Assembly: GCA_012845835.1 (NCBI GenBank)
Contig: JABAKD010000009.1
Span: forward strand, 19,363,318 to 19,427,317
Length of the DNA: 64,000 bases
Direction: 5' to 3'
Source of the DNA: Undaria pinnatifida
Taxonomy: Eukaryota; Sar; Phaeophyceae; Laminariales; Alariaceae
Position 1 is the first letter of the stretch; each line of letters begins with the position of its first letter. The notes beneath the pieces are model-generated. The model saw only the letters and a program-made list of their open reading frames with translations. It did not search any database and was not told the DNA's origin. The position numbers were made by a program, and so were the translations under genes. This document shows, piece by piece, positions 55,330-64,000 of this stretch.

Positions 55330-57880
55330 AGATGACCCGTATTTTTTCCGGTTGTCGTTAAGATGGGTCTCGCGCCGGCGATCGACGCCCATAGCTTTCT
55401 CGAGTGATGAATACCAAGCACCCGTACAAACCATAGAACTGTCTATTTCCGTGCTGTCCCGTCTCGGTTTACCCTTGTATAACAACAACGCTTCTGCGTT
55501 GCGATATTTTATTACCTCATGTTGCGCCGTCAGTCATACGTGCCGATAGTTCATTTTGTGTGTTGCGTCATACTGTCGGCCATAACGCACCCCAGTTGCC
55601 AAGCACCCCAACGCACAATGCCAGGATGTTTTTATGCGGAATTCATTCCATGCAAGTACGTGTATTTTCCGTCTGTCAAGAATCTCGAGCCCTGCAGAAT
55701 GCAGCATGTTGCATTGTAGCGAGTACACCCGTTCTTTCATTTTGCTAAAATGTTCAGAGTCACATCCTGGCACCATGATGCAAGATAATGATTCAAGATA
55801 ATTATACAAGACATTATTGCTTGTCTGTCGCCGGTACCTGTCACATTCAGTTTCACCTAAATGCCCTGCGATCGTACAGTTCCTGGACATACTACCTCTC
55901 GCAATCGTGCTCCTCGTTGCTTATGTCACCGAAGCCTGTCACATACATGTTGAGTATTCGGGTTAGCTGTCTATTTTCACGACATTTTGGTGGAGTAATG
56001 CGCACACAACACCACTAAAGCTGGAGGGTAATGTAAATGCCAGATCACCAATAATAGAACCAACATGCCCACTCATACAACGAAACGCCTCGATGACGTG
56101 TCCTTGCCGGCGAAAAATTCCGACATATTGTGAAACCTCGATGATGTTGTCCCATCATCGAGGGGATCCGACATCTTGTACACGCTTTCATACCCCCTCA
56201 GGGCTGAGAGCCTATCAAGGATTTTTCACTGTCTCTTTATACGCTCAGGTCGTGTCCCCTACATCGGCGTCGTATCCCCTATGTCAGCGGACCCTTGTCA
56301 GGCGGGCTGGTACGACTTCCTCAACACTTCTTAGTTTCTTGCCATATCCTGTTGTCCGTGTCTACAAAAGGCGCGCCCAAACCGAGGTTGCTTTAACGTG
56401 GATGTTCCGACGCGCACCGTCCGGGAGCGTGTTTCTCGTGAGACCCGGCGCAGCGATAGAGTGAACGTCTTTCGATAACACCAATCACAACGTACCGAGA
56501 TATATACAAAAGAGCACAGCAACAAGGTCTAAGAGTAGTAGAGCTGTTTCAGGCCTCTCCGTTGATGCATCCATCTCTGTCTGCCTTATCTTGGATGTAT
56601 GTGGTCACAGGCTGCGAAACAGATAAAACCAAAACCATCGCGAACTGACTCTAAATAATCGAGGTCATCAAGTATCGGGACGAACCGGGATATATAGGAG
56701 GAGAGGCATCTGCTGCGGAAGGTGATGGTTGGGGAGCTGGTTGGGGGTAAGGGTGACTTCGGGTGACAGGAGAAGGATTGGATGGTGCGCCTCGAGGAAT
56801 ATATAATGGAATTTAGCATGAAGTTGGAAGGTTGGCGAAAGGCTGCAGATATTGCAGAGAAGGCCGGCAGAGGGTTACGACAGGTTGAGGGAGGGGGCGG
56901 AGGTATTCGTACGGAAATGGCATTTGACGCGGAGAGCTGTAGAGCTGCAGAGCGACACGCGAAGGCCGTGGCCACGCCACCCTACCGTTGACCCCAACAC
57001 GTGGAGGGGGAGGGCGGGGGTATAGGGGGGGGCAGGGGGTGCGTCCTGCACACGCTAAGAGACTGACGTCTGGGTCTGGCCAGCATCGTCCTGACGTATG
57101 TGCGCCCTTTACCGTGGCAGTAGGTAGCTAGCGTGAGTCCTCACGCATTTCTTCGTCTTGCTGTGTTCTCCCCTCATTTCCAATAGATGCCCTCTACCAG
57201 ATATGTGCCCAATGCCTTTTTTTGTCATTTTCTAGGATCTGCTTTTATTATGGTGTGATGTATTTCCTTTTTTTCCTTGCTTTCTTTTTCTTTCCTTTCT
57301 TTCTTTTTTTTTCAATCGCCTCAGGTATTTCGTACGCATGCGTATTGATAGCGCTAGCTGCTTGGTTGCTTGGTATTTTTCGCCACACACTCCCTGCTGG
57401 CGAGCTCACGTATTCACTCACTACGTGTAATATAAGGTTACTCTTTTCTTTGCGCAAATCGGACGCGTACTTCTGTTTTTTTCGTAGCGCTGTGTGTAGG
57501 GCGATGAGCTGGCTGGAGTTCCCGCTCTAGCTATTACTTTGCCGGCCAAATGACTGCCTTTAGTCGACGCCATCCCACAAGTCGACTAAAGTCAGGCGAG
57601 CCAAGCGAGCCAAAATTCCACTCCTGGCTGAGGGGGCTTGCTGGAGGCGCTCCCGGAACGTCCGCCGGAGGCGCCTCAAGGAGATCTCGCTGAAGGCGCC
57701 GCCGGAGGCAAAAAAAAACAAAAAAAAGTTATTTGGCATCTTTTTCCACTCAGAAGATATGATTAATCGGCCAAGTTAAGCGCTGGGTTTGATCACGAAG
57801 CAGGTACATTCTAAAGTTCGTAGCCTCGCAAATGCGGCAAACAGCGATGTTGACTCTAGAGTACATCCTTCGCATACGCA
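55330..57880. other. no recognised feature
   Basis: About 2.5 kb with only short frames. The pyrimidine-rich run at 57260-57315 and a CCGGAGGCG-rich stretch at 57640-57710 are the only compositional oddities. Confidence 0.4.
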
Positions 57881-57888
57881 ACGTAGAA

Positions 57889-58140
57889 CTTTCACACCCA
57901 GTGCTTGGATTTGGTGTGCTTGAGAAGTCGGTGCTCCTTTTCTATGCGGTACGGAACCGCTCCCTTGTCGGGCGCACACCGGGTCAGAACTGCCACTTAC
58001 TCCACAGACGCTCCAGCACCGCCTTGGTTTGTTGACTGGCATGAAGAACTTCCGCACCCTGTGCTGGGATTTTGTGTGATTGGGAAGCCGGTGCTCCTAT
58101 TCTATGCGGTAGCGAAACGATTCCTTGTAGCGCGTATCCG
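57889..58140 (+). repeat. tandem duplication, 155-bp period
   Basis: AGAACTT(T/C)C(A/G)CACCC at 57889 and 58044 starts two copies that share GCTGGGATTTTGTGTG-like and GGTGCTCCTTTTCTATGCGG-like stretches. Confidence 0.8.
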
Positions 58141-58351
58141 GTCGGAATGTCCACGTGCCGTAGCCAGGCCAGGCCCAGCGCTGCCGGCACTTTCGGCCCT
58201 GCCATTGGCACCCACACAGCAGTTGCCATGCGCTGCAGAAGACCTCGACGTGTGCTCGCAGCATGGTAGTACTGCTTGGAGACGCCGGGAAATACGTACC
58301 CCGTATCAAACAAGCCTTCCTCCAAGCAAGCAAAGCCAAATGCGAAAAATA

Positions 58352-58800
58352 GTTGTGTTCGTGGTACTGCGGTTTAATTATGGCTCATAGCTACCGACGG
58401 CGGTGCTCTGGGGTTTCTGCGCGATGAAAATCCTGTTTTTCGTTGTTTTTGTCTCCCATAAGAGTTGGCCTCAGACACTGTCTACGGTTTCATATTGTAA
58501 GGGGAAGGATTATTGATATGTGCTTGAATCTTGAGGTGGATGGCTTGTCTGCGGAGGCAGTCGCTGATGCTAATACGGTTCGACCCAGGTGCGTGATGTA
58601 ATTATACCAGCCGTATATGTGGCCGAGGGGAGACCGTGCGAAACGGTACGGCTCACTCGTGCATGTATGCGGAGTTTGTGACAATCTGGCGCAGCTTCTC
58701 TTTGCTCCGAGTGCGGATGGGGATTGCGGCTGCAAGCGGTGGTGCCATATTCCACAGCTTTCTTCGACGATCACAGTGTGACCGCGCGTCTATCAAGTGT
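58352..58800 (+). repeat. solo LTR-like copy of the A/B family
   Basis: It matches element A's LTR in order: GTTCGTGGTACTGCGGTTT, TTGATATGTGCTT, TTGAGGTGGATGGCTTG, CGTATATGTGGCCGAGGGG, TACGGCTCACTCGTG and GGTGGTGCCATATTCC. No gag-pol sequence is adjacent, so it is likely a solo LTR left by recombination. Ends are approximate. Confidence 0.65.
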
Positions 58801-59479
58801 ATGTGTTTAACAGCGGCACTTGACACGAACACCTTTAAGCGTCTTGTCTTGGCCGGGATACGCTGAAGGTTTTTAATGTGTTAGAAGAGGTTAGTACCGT
58901 GAGGGCAGAGATTGGGGTGTGGTTTTTGCGATGGTGGTATGGAAGCAGCTTTATAGTCTCGACACTGCTGAGCACCTGCAGGAGGGATTGACTTACCTTG
59001 GCAAAGTTACGATCACATGAGGGAAGAGGGGTTGGACAGGGTTAATTCCCTATTTGAGCTTTGAGGCATTTGCGACAGTTTTCGGTATGATTCACGGGGC
59101 ACTGAAACTGAAAGGCAGCTTCGGTGAGCGAGGCTACAGACCGCTAAGTGAAGAGCAAATGGAAAGGAGCTACCAAGGGTGCGTGGGCCGGGTTCGGTGC
59201 ACGCCGTGGATGACAGCGGTGGGACAGAGGATTTATTGGATTTGCAGAAGTTTGCAAGATGACTGGCTCGAGATGAGGCGCGGAAAATAGCCAAGCCCAC
59301 GGTCCTGGAGCTACGGCTCTACTGCTGTTGGGTTAACCAAAAATGGTGGATGCTGGGTTGGCTTCTAGTGTTGCAGTAAGACACGAGCCTGCAGTCATGG
59401 ATGAGCGTACTTGTTTGGGTTGGGGCGAGGCAGGAACAACAGGAGGAGTGTGTCGTGGTCGAGCTTCTTGTTATTGGTG

Positions 59480-59662
59480 TTCGTTAGCTCCAACCGGGGT
59501 AGAGTTCAAGTCATTGTAGTAGTATCCCAAGCACAGGGTAGAGGTAAGTCGAGAAGAGTGAGCAGCTCGTGCGTGATAGCTCACAGCAGTCTACCATCAA
59601 GAACGCCAGCCAAGCACTACTAGGTACCCAATAATAGTCCAATAGCCCGGACTGGCAGAGTC
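59480..59662 (-). repeat. large repeat block, partial inverted copy
   Basis: The reverse complement matches 50655-50860 and lies in the same orientation as 62690-62850 (GAGCTCGTGCGTGATAGCTCAC-like, CAAGAACGCCAGCCAAGCACTA-like). The copy is interrupted by a MITE at 59663 and resumes at about 59903-59960 (ACTGATAAGTAACTGTCATACT). Confidence 0.8.
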
Positions 59663-59900
59663 CTTCTACGGTAGCCCCCCCAGATTTTCTTTGACGAAAT
59701 CGCCGGTTTTGAAACCAGCTCTCGGTCGTATCTCCTGAATCACGGTGTCCCTTGAAACCCAGACGTCATCGTCCGACAGACCTTTGCAGGCAATATAATA
59801 CATGGAGATCTTTTACTAATAGCACCCTTCCTCGTGTCGAGCAGCCATAAGACGTTCGTTAAAGAAACTCGCTGGTTTTGAGGGGGGCTATCGTAGAATC
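59663..59900. mobile_element. MITE, copy 1
   Basis: About 238 bp have inverted termini. The left end reads TTCTACGGTAGCCCCCCCAG; the right end read inward is GATTCTACGATAGCCCCCCT. The inner parts carry TTTCTTTGACGAAAT and TTCGTTAAAGAAA. It interrupts the repeat block; the uninterrupted counterpart is at about 62843-62880. Too short to encode a transposase. Confidence 0.75.
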
Positions 59901-60097
59901 TGTCGGCACGAGACTGATAAGTAACTGTCATACTAAAAATTCCAAATCAACCCCCTCTCGGATTCTTCACAAGACAGTGAAGCAGCAACAATGGACTCAA
60001 TTCTACCTGGTATCTCCTAAAACAACAAAAATGGCAAGAGGAAACTCATCCTCATGAGCGAAAACCTCTTCCATACCCTCACGTACAACAATTGAGT

Positions 60098-60335
60098 CGT
60101 TCTGCGGTAGCCCCCCCAACTTTTCTTTAACGAAATCGTAGGGTTCAAACCCAGCTCCCGGTCGTATTTCCTGAAGTACGGTGCCCCTCGGCACCCCGAC
60201 GTCATCAATCGTTAGACCTTTGCACACAAGAAATGTATGGATTTTTTCCCCCCCAATAGTCTTCCTTGTGTCGAGCAGCCATGAAACGTTCGTTAAAGAA
60301 AATCGCTCGTTTTGGGGGGGCTATCGTAGAATCAG
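60098..60335. mobile_element. MITE, copy 2
   Basis: Same length and termini as copy 1, in the same orientation (TCTGCGGTAGCCCCCCCAAC to GGGGGGGCTATCGTAGAATC). The internal part is diverged but collinear (CGTTAGACCTTTGCA, GTGTCGAGCAGCCATGAAA). It has CAATTGA-like bases on both sides. Confidence 0.72.
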
Positions 60336-60339
60336 TCAA

Positions 60340-61490
60340 TTGTAATCACAAGAAGAAATTGCAACAACCGCGCCTCCAGTTCAAAACCTAAGACGACAAA
60401 ATATATGCCAGAGATCGCGAGGCCACCCCGACAAAGCTCTCCCGTTGCCCCCTACTACCACAATAGATCCATAGATCATACCGGTAAGACAATAAAGCAT
60501 AAGTTCTTGTCCGCAACCACAGAATTTATCCGACGCGAAAATTAGCCCATGCCCTCCCTAATACAAATAGTAGGTGATCATCCACAAGCCACCCCATTTT
60601 TCATTGCAAAACAAATGCAAAAGCACCTGCTTGTGAATAGAATCAAATTCTCAAAATATCTAATTCTTCGAATTCCCAAACAAGATTGCAACTACCCATC
60701 GTGTTCGGAAAAACAACATCGGTAATTCAATGACTAATCACGACTTTGCATCCCCTCCCATTTTTAGACCAGTATGTCTTGTACTTTACGGTCAGAAGGA
60801 TGCCCCATCCCATCTCGTCAACACACGTAGGCAACCATAAACAAGAGATGCCAGCAAAACCTATAAGCCACAGTGCAACCAATTCTCGCCAAGAAGCTCA
60901 ATAACCCAAACAGTAGTCACTTGCAAACCATTACAAAACCTATAATGTTTCTTTCTTGGCTTTTGTTCGCTATAGGTCCAAATTACATTCGAATAAAGAA
61001 CCAGTAAAATGCCACTACTGTCGATACAAACAGCCCAAGCCCTCCCAGCCACGCACACTATTCGATCACCGCAAAAAAGAATCGTATTTCACTCGTTCTT
61101 ATCTGCGAACTAGTATTTGCAAAATGATACTGTTGGTAGAGCCATCAATCAATCATGAACATGCCCATCCTCCTTTATTTTGCAATCAATCATAAGATTG
61201 CTGCCAGAAACAAAAGATACCCTCAAAATTCAATGTATCAAGTGCCACCATCAATACCACACATCATCAGATCAGTACAACTCTCAAGTTGCACCAACTT
61301 ACTCTTTTATCCAAATCGTTATCGTATTACATCAGCTCCACTAGTCCCCTTCTGGCCCTGTCTACACCAGAAAAGACTACCAGGTACAAGTTTTTCGGAT
61401 TAACAAAGACTATTGATTTGAACATGAAACATGATTCAAAACTACCAGGCGAAAAAGGCTACGTATACCATCCAGAACGAATCTTAGATT
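60340..61490. other. AT-richer stretch, no recognised feature
   Basis: Noticeably richer in A and T than its surroundings by eye. No domain or repeat copy seen. Confidence 0.4.
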
Positions 61491-61494
61491 ATAC

Positions 61495-62890
61495 TCTTTG
61501 CGGGTCTCCACCCTCACCGCAAATAAATGGGCGTCTACTATTTACAGGCCTCCACCCTTACCGTAAATAAATAAACGTCATATTCGACCAAAAACAGTAT
61601 TTCGATTGACAGGTGCATCCATCGTAAAAATATAATCACCAATTTGACCAGACCTGCCCCCTCCCCCCTGCCCCGCGATATTGCCGAACCATTCAGCTCC
61701 GGCTGAAGAAATAATGAACCGATCTGCTCCCTCAATGACATCTCTCACTGCTCCTGTTGCTGATCATCGAGTCCCGCGCTGCCATGCCACCCGACGTGTT
61801 GCCCGGACGAAACCCCATCGTCATTTGGTACTGCTGCAGGCAGCCCACGATTACCCCGTATCCGTTCCTACCACTGTTACCAGCAGCAGGAAGCACGCGG
61901 CTATTATGCCGCGCGACTTTGCCCTATCAAACCACCTCCCTGGTAGGGTGCATACGGCTGGCGGCCGTGCAATTTCTTGCGGAATATGCAGATAACCTCA
62001 TATCTGCTGCTTCCACAACCAATCTTCCGAAGTGGAGTGCGTACGACAAATAAAAACGAATTAAATGCCGAGCGACTTAAAGTCCCCCGCTCGCAACACA
62101 CAGCGAGGGTGCCTACGGCTGTACTTCCGCCATAGGGAGTTTAGCTGCTGCTGTAAACCCCCCTGGCCGCTGTATACATACCGTGGGGGTATCCTTGAGA
62201 CACTTCAACCATGGACATTATAAGCTGCTGCTACTTCCTGCCTACGGCATGCCCCACCGTAGAGCTTTTACTCGCCACGCTCTCCAGCAGTGCTCAGGAG
62301 CAAACTACCACAATCCTTCATAATGTCTCCAGCGCGCATGCTCGCAAAGATGAAATATGGAGTCCGTGAGGTTTCGAACCCACGACCAACCGTTTGTTGG
62401 TCATAGAGCACTACCCACTGGACCACTTAGTCACGTGACTGAGAAGCAAATTTGACCGGTCCAAAAATGCCGACCCCGTCATAAACCAACTCGCCTATCA
62501 GGCTGCTCTTCCTGCTCCCTCTTCCACCATCGAAGAATCCCGACGATGGCTCCAAAAGGGCTGGCTCCACAAACACGGCCCTTTCTTCCCCACCAAGCAT
62601 CTTCGAAAGCATGGCCCAGTTCCAGTACTGCTGACCCGTAGATCCCCCATGAGACTAGACCGAATAGGTTACCTCTAGAGTGTTCGTTAGCTGCAACCGG
62701 GGTAGGTTTGAAGTCATCATATTAGTCTCCCAAGCACAGGGTAGAGGCCAGTCGAGAATAGTGAGCTCGTGCGTGATAGCTCACATCAGTCTATCATCAA
62801 GAACGCCAGCCAAGCACTAGTAGGCACCCAATAATAATCCAATAGCCCGAACCGGCACGAAACTGATAAGTAACTGTCATACTGAAAATC
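61495..62890 (-). repeat. large dispersed repeat block, inverted copy
   Basis: This is the reverse complement of 50640-51990 over nearly its full length. It contains one extra segment of about 100 bp around 62350-62460 that includes the tRNA-like sequence. Short frames differ between the copies, which argues against a conserved protein. Confidence 0.85.
62358..62434 (-). tRNA. tRNA-like pseudogene or tRNA-derived insert
   Basis: On the minus strand the sequence holds a good A box (TGGTCCAGTGGGTAGTGC) and B box (GGGTTCGAAACC) at normal spacing, followed by a terminal CCA. The middle can form an arm (TGACC, loop AACAAAC, GGTTG), but U33 is missing, the acceptor ends do not pair and the T stem has mismatches. 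It therefore looks like a decayed tRNA or a tRNA-derived SINE head. The homologous position at about 51.2 kb lacks it. Confidence 0.4.
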
Positions 62891-62899
62891 CCAATTTAA

Positions 62900-63366
62900 C
62901 TACTGGTGCCGTTGTTCAAGCTGAGCAGCTGTAGCAGTGGGCGCCGACTGGTGGGGTTGGTGGCTGGATTGGGGAGCTCGAGGGAGCTACGTCTATCTAC
63001 ACGCCGAGCAGCAGGAGCAGGAGTAGCAGCGGCAGCAGCAGCGATGCAGAGGTGCCTGATAGCCGCAGCAGTACCACCAGCAGCAAACGGCTGGATAGGA
63101 GATGCGATGAGACAACCTCGTTCCCCTTTGACCCTGGGCAAAACACCACGGGCACACCCCAGGCATGCTATGTTCGAGTGTAACATCGCTTGATTATTCG
63201 GATATGATGGAATGGTGCAGTAGATCAATGGGTAGCTAGGATTTTGTTTTTTGCTTTGTTTTTCGTGCCTCCTGTATAGAATGGTACATTTGACGTTGGT
63301 TGGTCAGACTGTCTTGCTGTAAAGAATCATGGGAGAGATTTGTGACATCGTTGCTTCTATGTTACA
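62900..63366. other. CAG-rich stretch, otherwise unassigned
   Basis: A GCAGCAG-rich run at about 63005-63085 produces Ala- and Ser-rich frames on both strands. No domain. Confidence 0.4.
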
Positions 63367-63840
63367 TGTGGTGCCCTCTGGTACCTATCGAGACCAGTCT
63401 CACCTTGATATGGCCGGGCATTCGTATCTAGTGCCCTTTGGGTGGTCTGTAGCCACGAATGGTCCAGGTGACCATGAACGACAGTATTAATGTTGCCAGA
63501 ACGGGTACACACGGTTTACGGGCAGATGGGTTGCGAGTGGGGCAAGATCAACGTACATGTGTAATGGCGCGGTGTTGGGACGCACTTGGTGGTTTGGACA
63601 GATGGTATTTTAAGTTTAATTTCTTTGTATCGGTCGAAGTGAGCAACCCTGAGGAGAATAGGCGAAATCCCTCCGAGAGGAGTTTGCACGTTTTGCAGAA
63701 AAGATTCCACCGCCGGGGACATCCTTCTTTTTCGTACATCGGTCCAGTGAAAGAGCCAATCCAACGGCTGAGTCTCCAATTTACACGATGCACCTCCTCG
63801 TAATACTGGTCCGGTCAGCTATCACGTATATCAGAATAAC
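63367..63840 (+). repeat. large repeat block, direct partial copy
   Basis: It matches 52005-52480 in the same orientation (GTGGTGCCCTCTGGTACCTA, AACGGGTACACACGGTTT, GTTGGGACGCACTTGGTGGT, CACCGCCGGGGACATCCTTC). Confidence 0.82.
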
Positions 63841-64000
63841 CCTGGTGCCTCACGCGCCCTGGCGTTCGTCGCGTCGCAACACCCCCCCTGCCCGACGCAT
63901 ACCTATCGTCGGCACAAAGCGGGCATCCCGGTCATAGCCCGGTTACAGCATGAACATATTCTTTCTCTCTCCGCCGCCTGCCTGGCGTTGCCCCCTCCTC

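Noticed and set aside
54818-55549. 243-codon + strand and 219-codon minus-strand ORFs
   Set aside because: Both are produced by the stop-free 12-bp palindromic repeat; neither begins with a supported ATG or shows a domain.
56586-56975. 129-codon minus-strand ORF
   Set aside because: No recognisable domain; Ser/Pro-rich translation consistent with a chance frame.
62358-62434. Functional tRNA gene
   Set aside because: Acceptor stem does not pair, T stem has mismatches and U33 is absent, so it is listed only as a tRNA-like pseudogene.

Overview
This window reads as transposon-rich eukaryotic DNA with no convincing single-copy host gene. The evidence is Ty1/copia LTR retrotransposons, a DIRS-type fragment, pogo/Tigger-like DNA transposons with TA target duplications, a Pif1/Helitron-type helicase remnant, MITEs and several minisatellites. 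I see no prokaryotic features (operons, Shine-Dalgarno starts, CRISPR, rRNA). The mix (copia with UBN2-type gag, DIRS, Tigger, palindromic minisatellites) would suit a stramenopile such as a brown alga, but nothing here proves the lineage. All retroelement coding regions are broken by frameshifts, stops or deletions.

Layout. 1-6.15 kb: 3' part of degenerate copia element A (+). 6.2-8.9 kb: dispersed repeats, a ~40-bp palindromic minisatellite and an inverted-repeat element. 8.98-19.74 kb: a nested stack. A ~1.4-kb pogo/Tigger-like transposon (Tigger I) was split inside its left terminal repeat by copia element D (minus strand, 667-bp LTRs). D's RNase H region was in turn interrupted by a ~3.5-kb insert with a helicase remnant and a modular 342/98-bp tandem array. 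20.5-22.7 kb: second copy of the ~40-bp minisatellite, a dispersed repeat and an LTR-like repeat. 23.13-28.93 kb: copia element C (+), with a 5-bp target duplication and a tandem double LTR at its 5' end. 29.4-32.5 kb: element E (minus) with gag and protease but no recognised integrase or RT. 34.4-35.9 kb: second LTR-like repeat, inverted-repeat copy, DIRS RNase H fragment. 36.2-42.25 kb: copia element B (minus), same family as A. 43.3-44.3 and 54.3-55.3 kb: two arrays of a 12-bp palindromic repeat. 49.64-50.64 kb: second Tigger-like element (TA duplication). 50.6-64 kb: a repeat block present in inverted and direct copies, a tRNA-like insertion, two MITEs and a solo LTR.

How the parts relate. 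A and B share gag, protease, integrase and RT features but carry complementary lesions. C keeps the longest pol but has lost the integrase catalytic glutamate and the first half of RT. D's LTRs differ at six positions by eye, so D is the youngest insertion that can be dated internally; the Tigger element is older than D, and the helicase insert is younger than D. Two insertions can be read against an uninterrupted copy in the same window: the MITE at 59.66 kb and the tRNA-like segment at 62.36 kb.
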